A stretch of 46,935 nt of DNA from Paenibacillus dendritiformis (GCF_015845845.1 NZ_LDIG01000213.1:1-46935); one strand, 5' to 3'. Counted from the stretch's first letter, positions 34,372 through 44,707 are shown. The notes: generated from the sequence alone by a model not told the origin. Numbers and translations: made by a program.

Positions 34372-35439
34372 TTAAGAGAAAACAATTTCGGTTCCCTTGG
34401 CGCTCGACTCGTAAATCGCGCAAAGGATTTTCATCAGCTCCACGCCGTCTTCCACCGGACAGATCGTCTCGGTGCGGCCGAGGCAGCAATCGATGAAATG
34501 ATCGACTTCTTTTTGGAAGCCCCGTTCGAAATCAAAGCTGAGGTGGTCGATTTGCGGCGTCATGTTCAAAATCGTATCATGCTTTTCTCCCATAATGAGC
34601 AGCTGCGGCTCAACTTCCGCGCCGCCCTTGTCCCCGAACAAGCGGACGCTGATCTCGTCCTGCTTCAAATGCAGCGCGAAACTGACATCCACAGCGAGCG
34701 AGGCTCCGTTTTCGAAGCGGATCAGCGCGTTCGCCATATCCTCGACCGTGTTCACGTTCGCGTCGTAATCCGCCGCCTGGTAGAAGGACAGATTCTCGAT
34801 ATGGTTCCGGTTCCCGAGACGGTTGTACGCGTTGCCGCTGACCGATTTGACCTTCGGCTTGCCCATCAGATACCAGCACAGGTCGATGACATGGACGCCC
34901 AGGTCGATAAGCGGCCCGCCGCCGGAACGCTCCACATCGCTGAACCATCCGCCCGGGTTGCCCAAGCGGCGCAGACAGGATGCCTTCGCATAGTAGATTT
35001 CGCCCAGGTCGCCGGCGTCGATAAATTTTTTCAACACGCGGGTATTCATGCCATAACGGCGGACATAACCCACTTGAAGCGTCTTGCCGCTTTTCTTCTG
35101 GGCTTCTTGTACCGCCAGCGCTTGCTCCACCGTCTTGCAAAGCGGCTTCTCGACGAGGACATGCTTGCCCGCTTCCAGCGCGGCAATCGCGATCTCCGCG
35201 TGAGAGTTGTTCCATGTGCAGATGCTGACCGCCTCTACGTCCGGATTCGCAAGCAGCTCATGATAATCCGTGTAAATCTTCGCTTCGGGAGCCCCAAATT
35301 TCTTTGCCTTCTCCTTTGCCCGCTCCGCGTTCAGATCGCAGACCGCCACCAGCTCGGCTTCATTGTTCTTTTGATATCCTCCAAAATGCATTTCCGAGAT
35401 CGAACCTGCGCCAATGACGCCTACTTTAACTTTGCTCAT
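34372..35439 (-). CDS. Gfo/Idh/MocA family NAD(P)-dependent oxidoreductase
   Basis: The 355-residue protein has the N-terminal dinucleotide site VGVIGAGSISEMHF, the family motif EKPLCKTVEQA with the catalytic Lys, and the second-domain motif GGGPLIDLGVHVIDLCWYLM with the active-site Asp and His. Members oxidise or reduce sugars and inositols. Isomerase partners on both sides of the operon fit a pathway in which a sugar is oxidised to a keto form, then epimerised or cleaved. GGGAGGAAG lies upstream of the ATG. Confidence 0.93.
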   Translation of the reverse strand: MSKVKVGVIGAGSISEMHFGGYQKNNEAELVAVCDLNAERAKEKAKKFGAPEAKIYTDYHELLANPDVEAVSICTWNNSHAEIAIAALEAGKHVLVEKPLCKTVEQALAVQEAQKKSGKTLQVGYVRRYGMNTRVLKKFIDAGDLGEIYYAKASCLRRLGNPGGWFSDVERSGGGPLIDLGVHVIDLCWYLMGKPKVKSVSGNAYNRLGNRNHIENLSFYQAADYDANVNTVEDMANALIRFENGASLAVDVSFALHLKQDEISVRLFGDKGGAEVEPQLLIMGEKHDTILNMTPQIDHLSFDFERGFQKEVDHFIDCCLGRTETICPVEDGVELMKILCAIYESSAKGTEIVFS

Positions 35440-35516
35440 GATGGACTTCCTCCCATAGATATTGATAATAAAGAGTTGCTTAACTCCGGCTATAAAATAA
35501 TCGTATTATGGCGCGT

Positions 35517-36380
35517 TTACACTTCAGACCAGATGCGCCGCGCATTTTCGACTCCGATTTTCGTACCTCTCAGGCAATCTTCCATGCCCTCGAATTCGAT
35601 GCTTACGTATCCGTCATAACCCGATCCCTTCACCGTGCGGATAATATCGTACATTGGCAGATCGCCTTGCCCCACGATGGCGCCGCGCAAGTAATTGCCG
35701 TGCAGCGAGCGGAACCAGCCTTCCCCCGGATTGCGGTCCGCCGGACGGATGTAGAAATCTTTCAGGTGAACCATGGACGCCAGCCCGACATTGTTGCGGA
35801 CGGCATTCAGCGGATTCTCGTCCGCGCACGTGAAGTTGCCCACGTCCATCGTCGTGCGGAAGTTCTCGCGACCGACCGCCAGTACGAGACGCTTCACCCG
35901 TTCGCTTGCCTGAATGTAGAAGCCGTGGTTCTCCACGCTTGTCGTAATGCCGAAGCCTGCCGCATAGTCGGCGATTTGGCGGCATGCCTCCACGAGCGCC
36001 GGGAAATCCTGCTCGAAGTAGCTGACATCGGTCTCCGGATAGGACCGCCATGCGACATCATGCCGCATGCGCTTTACGCCGAGACGATGAGCCACGTCCA
36101 CATGCGACTTGACGCGCGCCACTTCCTTGGCGAACGCTTCGTCATCGAGTCCGGCGAAGTTCGCCCCGATGCAGTAATTGGACAATTCCAGACCGATTTC
36201 CGCCGCCTTCTCGCGAATGGCGTCTACCCGATCGGGATGATTGGCCAGATCGAGATCCATGTCCACGATCTCCGCGTGATCGGCTCCTTGCGCCTTAATC
36301 CAGTCCAGCACGTCCAGTACCGTCATCCGTATATCCTGCAGCGCGGCATGCAAGCTGTAAATACTAACTCCTAATTTCAC
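35517..36380 (-). CDS. Sugar phosphate isomerase/epimerase (TIM barrel), first gene of the operon
   Basis: The 287-residue protein begins KLGVSIYSLHAALQD and has the metal-site segments of the family: TTSVENHGFY (Glu, His), TTMDVGNFTC (Asp), SMVHLKDFY (His) and GYVSIEFEGMED (Glu). It differs clearly from the isomerase at the other end of the operon (not a duplicate). It probably isomerises or epimerises the same pathway's sugar. The start follows a promoter region with a cre site. Confidence 0.9.
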   Translation of the reverse strand: MKLGVSIYSLHAALQDIRMTVLDVLDWIKAQGADHAEIVDMDLDLANHPDRVDAIREKAAEIGLELSNYCIGANFAGLDDEAFAKEVARVKSHVDVAHRLGVKRMRHDVAWRSYPETDVSYFEQDFPALVEACRQIADYAAGFGITTSVENHGFYIQASERVKRLVLAVGRENFRTTMDVGNFTCADENPLNAVRNNVGLASMVHLKDFYIRPADRNPGEGWFRSLHGNYLRGAIVGQGDLPMYDIIRTVKGSGYDGYVSIEFEGMEDCLRGTKIGVENARRIWSEV

Positions 36381-36434
36381 CCTGGCTCACTCCATTTCGT
36401 CTTGGTTCAACCGGCTTGTATCCCGTCCTGCTGC

Positions 36435-36527
36435 TGCAAACGGTTACAGTTCCGGCCGTTCCTCTCACCTCTATTATAGGAAAGCCCGTGCAAAACACAT
36501 TGAACTATAGTCCACAATTGTTGGACT
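36435..36527 (-). promoter_or_regulatory. Promoter region of the sugar catabolic operon with cre and palindrome
   Basis: On the - strand a -10 TATAAT lies at 36478-36473. TGCAAACGGTTACA at 36435-36448 matches the 14-base cre consensus at 13 positions and lies downstream of the -10, where CcpA acts as a roadblock. Upstream of the promoter, AGTCCA and TGGACT (36509-36527) form an inverted repeat around CAATTGT, a possible activator site. No good -35 is seen, which fits activator dependence. Confidence 0.65.
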
Positions 36528-36541
36528 TTCTTACACAAATA

Positions 36542-36559
36542 AACCCGGCAAGCCGGGTT
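36542..36559 (-). terminator. Small GC hairpin with T-rich flank on the - strand
   Basis: AACCCGGC pairs with GCCGGGTT around AA; on the - strand it is followed by TATTTG. It may stop transcripts entering from the ankyrin gene side before the operon promoter. The loop is very short, so the call is weak. Confidence 0.4.
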
Positions 36560-36649
36560 CCAAGGCAAATGTATCAATGAATTCGTTCCTATGGGCAGGA
36601 ACGACACGGCGTGCCGTACTTAAATAGTCAACCCTAATCATCCCCTGGC

Positions 36650-37120
36650 CTCTTACGACCGCTATCCCATCGGCGCAGGAAACTAACTGCTCATGCTCTC
36701 TTATCACCAATATCCCATCAGCGCAGGATACGAACCTGCTCTTGCTCTCTTATCACCAATATCCCCTCGGCGCAGAAACGAACTGCTCATTCTCTTCTTA
36801 TCACCAATATCCCCTCGGCGCAGAAAACGAACCTGCTCTTGCTCTCTTTTCACCGATATCCCCCCGGCGCAGGAAACAAACTGCTCTTGCTCTCTTTTCA
36901 CCAATATCCCCCCGGCGCAGAAACGAACTGCTCATTCTCTTCTTATCACCAATATCCCATCGGCGCAGAAAACGAACCTGCTCTTGCTCTCTTTTCACCA
37001 ATATCCCCTCGGCACAGGAAACGAACTGCTCTTGCTCTCCTATGACCAACATCCCATCGACGGAGGAAGCTTGCATCTAAAAGTCTCCCTCTTGCGACCA
37101 GTATCCCATCGGAACAGAAA
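36650..37120. repeat. Tandem array, 48-49 bp period, about nine units
   Basis: TATCCC occurs at 36663, 36711, 36760, 36808, 36857, 36905, 36953 and 37002, then diverged copies near 37050 and 37102. The unit reads TTATCACCAATATCCCATCG, then GCGCAGAAAACGAAC and a CTGCTCTTGCTCTC tail. Two subtypes alternate (CTCATTCTCTTC and CTCTTGCTCTC tails). Alternation of 48 and 49 bases shifts the frame, so it is not coding. The CTTATCA...TATCCCAT core is the inverted form of the dispersed 20-mer. Confidence 0.9.
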
Positions 37121-37136
37121 AAATAATTCTGACTTA

Positions 37137-37156
37137 ATGGGATAGTACTCATAAGG
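37137..37156 (+). repeat. Copy of the dispersed repeat at the end of the 48-bp array
   Basis: ATGGGATAGTACTCATAAGG differs from the copy at 25585-25604 at one position. It faces the array units and can pair with the last one (AGTATCCCAT at 37100-37109) to form a hairpin. About 130 bases of unassigned DNA separate it from the ankyrin gene. Confidence 0.8.
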
Positions 37157-37288
37157 ACATCAAAGGGCATGAGACAACAAGCTAGGCAGGGAACCTGAAC
37201 CGATGGCAGAGTGAACATAAGAGCAAAGAGGACAACCACTGCGCCGCCACGCCAGGCCGAAGCCAAGGCGGGGCGCTGCCTGCCGGGT

Positions 37289-38029
37289 CTAAGGAGCATC
37301 CGCCTTGGCTCCGGCTTGCTCCAGCAGCCGCGCGATCTCGGTGAAGCCGCGCGAACGGGCATGGCTGAGAGCGGTCACCCCGTCTCGATCCGGGATGTTC
37401 ACGTCCGCGCCATGCCGGATCAGCAGCTCCACCGCCCTCTGGTGCGGCTCCCCGCCGCTGCCCAGCACGACCGCCTCCATCAGGGCGGTCCAGCCGAGGT
37501 TGTTCACATGGTTCACATCCACATCCGACGACGTCAGCAAATACTCGATGACGTCCAGATGCGCGTGCTCCGCCGCCGGGATAAGCGCCGTTCCGCCGAA
37601 GCGGTTCGTCCGCTTCGTATCCGCTCCCGCTTCAATCGTCAGCTTCAAAATATCAAGCAGCCCCTCCGCGCCCGCATATAAATACGGATTGTCCCGGTTA
37701 TCCGCCTGGATATTGACATCCGCCCCTGCGTCAATCAGAAGGCGAACGGCCTCCGTATGTCCGCCGAGCGTCGCCAGCATCGCCGGCGTGCGCCCGCTGC
37801 CATCCTGCGCATTGATATCGGCGCCTTCCTTAATATACCGCCGGACGTCTTCCTCCTTGCCCTTCTTCGCCGCGTCAAGCAGCGCCGCATCGCGGGCCTT
37901 CGCTTCCCTGCTTCTGCTGTCCTTCCCCGGTTCCTCCTGCATATGGCCGCCTGCGGAGCGATCCGCCGCGATACCGCAGCCCGACGCCAACACGAGCGAC
38001 AGGCAGAGCAATACTGCGCGCAGCATCAT
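37289..38029 (-). CDS. Ankyrin-repeat lipoprotein
   Basis: The 246-residue protein has a signal peptide and lipobox (LVLASGC), a charged linker (about residues 30-48) and five ankyrin repeats to the C-terminus, recognised by DGSGRTPAMLATLGGHTEAV, GGTALIPAAEHAHLDVIEYL, LGWTALMEAVVLGSGG and DGVTALSHARSRGFTEIARL. Such proteins bind partner proteins; this one would do so outside the membrane. AGGAGGGG lies 4 bases before the first ATG and 7 before the second (38026). No operon partner is evident. Confidence 0.88.
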   Translation of the reverse strand: MMLRAVLLCLSLVLASGCGIAADRSAGGHMQEEPGKDSRSREAKARDAALLDAAKKGKEEDVRRYIKEGADINAQDGSGRTPAMLATLGGHTEAVRLLIDAGADVNIQADNRDNPYLYAGAEGLLDILKLTIEAGADTKRTNRFGGTALIPAAEHAHLDVIEYLLTSSDVDVNHVNNLGWTALMEAVVLGSGGEPHQRAVELLIRHGADVNIPDRDGVTALSHARSRGFTEIARLLEQAGAKADAP

Positions 38030-38157
38030 GAATCCCCTCCTCGATTACCCAATTATCTCGCTTTACTGTATCACGTCCCCACCGATAGCTAAAATATTTT
38101 CATTGTTCGCGTTCCATATGATTCGGATCTGACGGGGCCCGCAGGCCCCGCCCGGCA

Positions 38158-40188
<2,031 letters not shown>

Positions 40189-40240
40189 TGTTCAGCACTC
40201 CTTCTCATATCTTCATCCAATACAGATGTCCGCCTACGAC

Positions 40241-40424
40241 AAAAAAAGGCAGAAGAATGCGCAAGTATCGCATCTTCTGCCTTCCGTCATAACGTATCGG
40301 GACCCGACGCTCCCCGGTTCCTCCCCGGGCAGCCCCATCACGTGCAAGGATCCGGGACGCGTGCCATAGGCATGCGTCTCCCCTCTCCTGAACACAAAAA
40401 AACCGTGCTCTAACAACAGCACGG
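40241..40424 (-). promoter_or_regulatory. Two-terminator leader upstream of the MutS2-like gene
   Basis: Reading the - strand, CCGTGCT/AGCACGG with eight T (40424-40395) is followed by 111 bases and a second, longer hairpin (AAGGCAGAAG..ATGCG pairing with CGCAT..CTTCTGCCTT) with seven T (40283-40241), 53 bases before the mutS2-like start. Between them lies AGGAGAGGGG and, 6 bases on, an 11-codon frame MPMARVPDPCT (ATG at about 40373) whose TGA overlaps an ATG. The second hairpin must be read through to express the gene, so this looks like an attenuator, possibly peptide-dependent. No known riboswitch class was recognised. Confidence 0.55.
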
Positions 40425-40473
40425 ATCGGTGTCGCCTGCAGACGTTAATCTTGGCTTCAAATGAATATCCGCT

Positions 40474-40583
40474 GTTCTTAACTAATTCCGGAAGTCTGAA
40501 TCGCACATGCTCAAATAAACGTCCAGCAAGACGCATTTTCGAACAAATGCAAGGCTTCCCTATGGAATTGATTAGTTAAGAAC
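40474..40583. repeat. Long inverted repeat of about 110 bp
   Basis: GTTCTTAACTAAT (40474-40486) and ATTAGTTAAGAAC (40571-40583) are exact complements; the stem resumes with GGAAG/CTTCC inside, and GCATTT/AAATGC forms a small inner hairpin. It has a MITE-like size and layout, but no target duplication is clear. Together with the leader it fills the gap between the AraC and MutS2-like genes; no gene is supported here. Confidence 0.6.
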
Positions 40584-40754
40584 GACCGCCAACATTAACA
40601 TCTCTCCCTGTATATGGATAAATTCATCGTAAACGATAGCTCCCGCAAAGTCAAGCATGCCTTCAAGCCCCAGCCCCGCTGGCTTTGCGCGCTTCTCCGT
40701 CCGCCCGGGGCATGGGGCTGCGTCCCCCCGCTTGACGGTAGGCGGGCGGATTCT

Positions 40755-41699
40755 CTATTCCAGCCGCCCGGGTGCCTTTTTCTTGTACTGAGTGGGAGAC
40801 AGACCGGTATGGCGCTTGAATATCCGCGAGAAATAGGCCAAGTCGTTAAACCCGACGCCGAAGCAGATTTCCGTAATCGACATATCCGATTCCAGCAGAC
40901 AATCGACCGCTTTTCGCACCCGCAGATCAATCAAGTAATCATTGAAGGTTTTGCCGGTGAAACGCTTGAACAAGTAGCAGAAATACGTCTTCGACAAGCT
41001 GAACTCGCGGCACAGCCGTTCCAGCCTCAGCTCTTCCGCATAGTGAACATGAATATACTCGGTGACGGAGGTAATGACGTCCCGGTATTTTTCCACCCGA
41101 TCGTCTTCTTCGCTTGTCTTGTCGGCCGGCTTCGTATACTCGCGGATAATAATCGCCAGCAGCCGGAGCAGATCGGCCTTCAGCACCAGCTCGTAATACC
41201 GGCGGGTATGCTGATACTCCTCCAGCATCTCCTGCAGCAGCAGCCCCACCTGGATATCGGTATCACCCGTCAGGGCCACTTTTGGCGTCGACTGCTTCTC
41301 ATCCATCAGGAACTGCTCGAGGTAAGAAAAGTCAACGCCCCGCTCGCCGTCGCGCTCCGCCGGATCAAGGACGAAATGCGGCAAAAATTCGCACCCGATA
41401 ATCTCGACCTCTTGCCCGGCCACCATCTCTACCCGATGGACCGCGAACGGCGGGATAATAAATAAATTCCCTTTGACCATATGATAACTATGATGGTTAA
41501 TCGTATGCTTGAACTCGCCTTTCAGCACGTACCAGATCTGAATGTAGTCATGAGTATGATCCCAGATGTTGCCGATCGACTGATCCAACCGGTACACCTT
41601 GCAAGGAAGATGGGCCTGCAGCTCCTGCTCCGAACGAAATTCGATGACGCCGCGCGCCTCAGCCTCGCTGTCATGACCGCGCCTGCCGTCATGTGACAT
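40755..41699 (-). CDS. AraC-family transcriptional regulator with N-terminal cupin
   Basis: The 314-residue protein has an N-terminal cupin sensor (HTHDYIQIWYVLKGEFKHTI; LFIIPPFAVHRVEM) and two C-terminal AraC-type helix-turn-helix units (LERLCREFSLSKTYFCYLFK and ITEICFGVGFNDLAYFSRIF, ending TGLSPTQYKK). Such proteins sense sugars or related metabolites and usually activate catabolic genes. ATG 41699 is preferred with AGGGTG 6 bases upstream; GTG 41708 and ATG 41705 are also open. No metabolic gene is adjacent. The catabolic operon at 31.4-36.4 kb, with an activator-type promoter, is a possible target. Confidence 0.9.
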   Translation of the reverse strand: MSHDGRRGHDSEAEARGVIEFRSEQELQAHLPCKVYRLDQSIGNIWDHTHDYIQIWYVLKGEFKHTINHHSYHMVKGNLFIIPPFAVHRVEMVAGQEVEIIGCEFLPHFVLDPAERDGERGVDFSYLEQFLMDEKQSTPKVALTGDTDIQVGLLLQEMLEEYQHTRRYYELVLKADLLRLLAIIIREYTKPADKTSEEDDRVEKYRDVITSVTEYIHVHYAEELRLERLCREFSLSKTYFCYLFKRFTGKTFNDYLIDLRVRKAVDCLLESDMSITEICFGVGFNDLAYFSRIFKRHTGLSPTQYKKKAPGRLE

Positions 41700-42184
41700 G
41701 TACATCACCCTGTCTGTCCATTGAAAAGATAAAATTCCTTGCTTCTATTGTACAACGCTTTCAGCCGTTTGCCCAATTGGTAGTTGCCGGACATTCGCTT
41801 TTGCCGATGCGCAATATATCGCTCCATTCTAAAAGTCCGGTAAATAAGTCACGGCCTGGGAGCGAGTGAGGTCTCCACTCGCGACTGTAGCTGATATTAA
41901 GATTCTTGAACCCGCATGAGGAGAAAATCAGACATGCAGAGGTGACCGATGTTGCTGTTCCGACTCCCCCTCGGCCCTTTACCCCTTTGTTCATCAGACT
42001 TCTTGAGGATATTGCTGTGATTCGTTCTTCCAACTAACTTTTATAATTTCTTATGACTCAAAATCAGGATTTACATTTTAACTTATAAATGGTAGGTTAA
42101 GGTTAGAGGTATTGTCCTACTCAGATATAGGTATTCCCTTACATCTCCTCTAATCAAATTTGCTAAAAGGAGTTGAACTGCTTT
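41700..42184. other. Low-GC intergenic region before the secreted protein gene
   Basis: About 480 bases. No complete gene is supported. A stretch at 41891-42037 (+) stays open for 48 codons and reads like a protein tail (LRFLNPHEEKIRHAEVTDVA) but has no start or ribosome binding site; it may be a remnant. A - strand frame across 41761-42033 has no supporting signals. The last 120 bases are very AT-rich and probably hold the promoter of the next gene. Confidence 0.45.
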
Positions 42185-42793
42185 ATGAACTACAAAAAAG
42201 TAGCTCTACTGGGAATAATGTGTTTCTCGTTGCTGTGCCCGCTGTCTGTCCAGGCGCAAAATCACACCGATACTTCCAAAATCGAGCAGCAACAACAGCT
42301 TACTGACAAAGAAATTCAAGAGAAGTTGAGCTTGATCGGCAACAAATACCGCGTGGGTGAACTGCTATCAGAAGAAGACGCCAATTTCGTAAGGACATAT
42401 GCGAAACAGCCCTCTCACCCAAGCGAGTTTGCACTGTTTAAAACAGCAACATTCACAGGAAGCTACGGCAATGTCGAGTTAACGGGAACGGGAACTGTAG
42501 ATTTGGGCATTATTAACAATAGCACTCAAGGCTCTTTCATTGTTCGAGATACAAAAAAGAACTACCATAAAACAATAGGCAGCGTAGCAGAATTACGATG
42601 CTTTGGAGTTTTTGGCGAGGGGGGAACCGGCATCGGATTAGTATACTCCAAAGACTATAAGAATGAGAGTACAAACGCTAATTATAACAAAAACTCATTC
42701 AGTGATAATTTTGTCGCCAGCGTTGCGTATTATACTTTTGAAGTTCGCGGCTTGGTAGACGGCAATTCCTTCTCTACTACCGCTAACGACTAG
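42185..42793 (+). CDS. Secreted protein of unknown function
   Basis: The 202-residue protein has a Sec signal peptide (NYKKVALLGIMCFSLLCPLSVQA, cut after VQA). The mature part begins with a Gln-rich segment, a short helical region (LTDKEIQEKLSLIGNKYRVG) and then a beta-rich domain with many Gly, Thr and Asn. I recognise no family. It is visibly more AT-rich than its neighbours and rich in Lys and Asn codons, which suggests recent acquisition. ATG 42185 lies 12 bases after AAGGAG; TTG at 42173 is too close to that site. It ends at a strong terminator and stands alone. Confidence 0.75.
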   Translation: MNYKKVALLGIMCFSLLCPLSVQAQNHTDTSKIEQQQQLTDKEIQEKLSLIGNKYRVGELLSEEDANFVRTYAKQPSHPSEFALFKTATFTGSYGNVELTGTGTVDLGIINNSTQGSFIVRDTKKNYHKTIGSVAELRCFGVFGEGGTGIGLVYSKDYKNESTNANYNKNSFSDNFVASVAYYTFEVRGLVDGNSFSTTAND

Positions 42794-42802
42794 AAATATG
42801 AC

Positions 42803-42845
42803 GTCAGTCTTCCTTGGACTCTCCAGGGAAGACTGACTTGTTTCC
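42803..42845 (+). terminator. Intrinsic terminator after the secreted protein gene
   Basis: GTCAGTCTTCC (42803-42813) pairs exactly with GGAAGACTGAC (42827-42837), followed by TTGTTT. Confidence 0.9.
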
Positions 42846-42891
42846 ATGAAATCATTTCAGAAATTATATGTGCCTATGGGAGGGTCCGTAT

Positions 42892-42972
42892 ATGTCCTGG
42901 CGGCAAAAAGCAGCGCTTATCATACTACTCATACTGATCGTTTTTATTTTAGGGTATTTTTTTGACCGTTAA
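42892..42972 (+). CDS. 26-residue single-span membrane peptide
   Basis: ATG 42892 lies 7 bases after GGGAGGG (42878-42884), an excellent ribosome binding site. The product is MSWRQK, a hydrophobic run AALIILLILIVFILGYFF, then DR. The charge pattern (positive at the N-terminus) suits a small membrane protein with its N-terminus inside. Function is unknown; candidates are a regulatory micropeptide or a type I toxin-like peptide. It lies between a terminator and the convergent OpuC operon. No promoter was identified. Confidence 0.6.
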   Translation: MSWRQKAALIILLILIVFILGYFFDR

Positions 42973-43021
42973 AATTAGCCGATTATCGTAACGGCAGGCC
43001 TAATCCCCCGCCGCGGGGCTT

Positions 43022-43042
43022 CCGGCCGCGTCAGGCGGCCGG
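43022..43042 (-). terminator. GC-rich hairpin overlapping the end of the OpuC operon
   Basis: CCGGCCGC (43022-43029) pairs with GCGGCCGG (43035-43042) around 5 bases that include part of the last gene's stop region. A second small palindrome CCCGCCGCGGG lies just beyond at about 43004-43016. No T-run is present, so termination may be weak. Confidence 0.4.
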
Positions 43043-43732
43043 ACGGGTCGAGCCCGGCCCAGCGCCGTTCTTCCGCGATTTGCGCTCCGTGAGGTTCCAT
43101 CGTTTCTGCAGGATGGCGAGCAGCACATCCGCGACGATGGCGAGCAGCGCCGCCGGGATCGCCCCGGCGTAGATGCGCAGCGGGTTCTGCGAATTGATGC
43201 CGGCATAGATTTCCCGGCCCAATCCGTCCCCGCCGACGATAGGCGCGATCGTCGCGACCCCGATCGCGATGACGGCCGCGATGCGCAGCCCGGTCAGCAT
43301 GTAGGTCAGCGCCAGCGGGAACCGCACCTTGAACAGCAGTTGCAGCGGACTCATGCCGACGCCGCGGCCGGCTTCCACATAGCTCGCATTGACCTGCTTC
43401 AGGCCGACGTACGTATTGCGCACGATCGGATTGAGCGAATACAGGAGCAGGCCGACGACGACCGTCTTCGTTCCGAGCCCGAACGCGAGCATCAGCAGCA
43501 CGAGCAGGGCCAGGCTCGGGATGACCTGAAGCGTGCTCGTCACGGCGAGAATGAGCCTGGACAAGCCCTTGTACCGGGCGCACAGCACGCCGAGCGGAAC
43601 GCCGATGACGAAGGCCAGGCCGACTCCGGTGAGCACCATTACGATATGGGTCACGAAATATTCCCATAATAAATCCGTATTGCGGCCGATATACGCGATC
43701 AAATCCGCAATTGTCCATTCATAGCTTCCCAT
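43031..43732 (-). CDS. opuCD: Glycine betaine/carnitine/choline ABC transporter permease (OpuCD-like)
   Basis: The 233-residue protein has five or six membrane segments and the EAA-type loop VEAGRGVGMSPLQLLFKVRFP of the OpuB/OpuC permeases, with GLGREIYAGIN towards the end. It is the second permease of the system; ATPase-permease-binding protein-permease is the usual gene order for OpuB and OpuC. It starts 15 bases after the binding-protein gene. The tail is Arg/Lys-rich. Whether it belongs to OpuB (choline only) or OpuC (broad) cannot be read from the sequence. Confidence 0.88.
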   Translation of the reverse strand: MGSYEWTIADLIAYIGRNTDLLWEYFVTHIVMVLTGVGLAFVIGVPLGVLCARYKGLSRLILAVTSTLQVIPSLALLVLLMLAFGLGTKTVVVGLLLYSLNPIVRNTYVGLKQVNASYVEAGRGVGMSPLQLLFKVRFPLALTYMLTGLRIAAVIAIGVATIAPIVGGDGLGREIYAGINSQNPLRIYAGAIPAALLAIVADVLLAILQKRWNLTERKSRKNGAGPGSTRPAA

Positions 43733-43747
43733 TGCGTGCCTCCTTTC

Positions 43748-44644
43748 TTACTGAAGCAGTCCGACTCGTTTTAAATAATTGACGGCCACTTCCCGTTCGC
43801 TTTTCTTTTCGACATCCACTTCATAATTCAAATCGATCATCGTCTTCTCGTCCAGGGTTCCCACGAGCAGGCCGAGCACCTCCTTCAATTCCGGATGCGC
43901 CTCCAGCACATCCTTGCGCACCACGGTCGAAGCGTCATACGGCGGGAAAAACTGCTTGTCATCCTGCAGCGTCTTCAATTGGTAAGCCTTCAGGCGCGAA
44001 TCGGTGGAATAAGCAAGCACAATATCGACCTGGTTGTTCGCCACCGCCTCGTACACGAGGCTTTGCTCCATCGGGAACTCCTTGCCGAACCGGAAGCCGT
44101 ATTCATCCTGGAAACCCTTATACCCGTCCAGCCCCCGCTCGAGCCAGGTCGTATCGACGCCGAGCCGCAGACTGCCGGCATCCTTCTGCACATCGGATAT
44201 TTTCTCATATCCGCGCTCCTGCGCCAGATCGCTCCGCACGGTGAAGGCATACGTATTCTCGAAGCCGAGCGGATCGAACCACGTAAAATCAAAATATTTA
44301 TCGAAGCCCTCCTGGGCCTGCTTCAATACCTCATCCCGCTTTTTCGTCTCGACGACCGGGAAATGGTTGTTGAAGATCTCGCCTGTATAGAGCGTGGCAA
44401 TCTGCAGCTCGTTCTTCTTCATCGAGTTAATGACGATGCCGCTCGCCGCCAGGTCTGGCAGCACCTTGGCCTTCAGTTCGGTGCGGTCTTCAATGAGCGC
44501 CTTGTACATTTCGGCCAATATTTTCGCCTCGGAATAGGTCTGCGCTCCGATGACAAGCCGATTGTCCAGCCCGCAGGAAGACAGCAATATCGTCAACGCC
44601 AGCAGGGCAATCGCGAGGCCCGCCGGCCGTGTTCGTCCAGTCAT
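43748..44644 (-). CDS. opuCC: Compatible-solute-binding lipoprotein (OpuCC-like)
   Basis: The 298-residue protein has a lipoprotein signal peptide (LLALTILLSSC) and the OpuAC/ProX-type binding fold: LVIGAQTYSEAKILAEMYKA, TLYTGEIFNNHF, RLGVDTTWLERGLDGYKGF, DIVLAYSTDSRLKAY. The last two segments provide the ligand pocket in quaternary-amine binders. It captures glycine betaine, carnitine or choline outside the membrane. ATG 44644 has GGAGGAGG 7 bases upstream; the in-frame start at 44668 lies before that site. Confidence 0.9.
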   Translation of the reverse strand: MTGRTRPAGLAIALLALTILLSSCGLDNRLVIGAQTYSEAKILAEMYKALIEDRTELKAKVLPDLAASGIVINSMKKNELQIATLYTGEIFNNHFPVVETKKRDEVLKQAQEGFDKYFDFTWFDPLGFENTYAFTVRSDLAQERGYEKISDVQKDAGSLRLGVDTTWLERGLDGYKGFQDEYGFRFGKEFPMEQSLVYEAVANNQVDIVLAYSTDSRLKAYQLKTLQDDKQFFPPYDASTVVRKDVLEAHPELKEVLGLLVGTLDEKTMIDLNYEVDVEKKSEREVAVNYLKRVGLLQ

Positions 44645-44707
44645 ACCGAATCCTCCTCCTTCATTCACTTCAGTCCCGGACCGTACCCCCCGTTACGGAC
44701 GGCAATG

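Noticed and set aside
36650-37120. 48-bp array considered as a CRISPR array or a coding repeat
   Set aside because: The whole unit is repeated with no unique spacers, and the alternating 48/49 period breaks any reading frame.
40284-40394. Segment between the two terminators considered as a known riboswitch (glycine, Mn2+, THF, T-box)
   Set aside because: The conserved motifs of those classes could not be matched; it is left as an unclassified leader.
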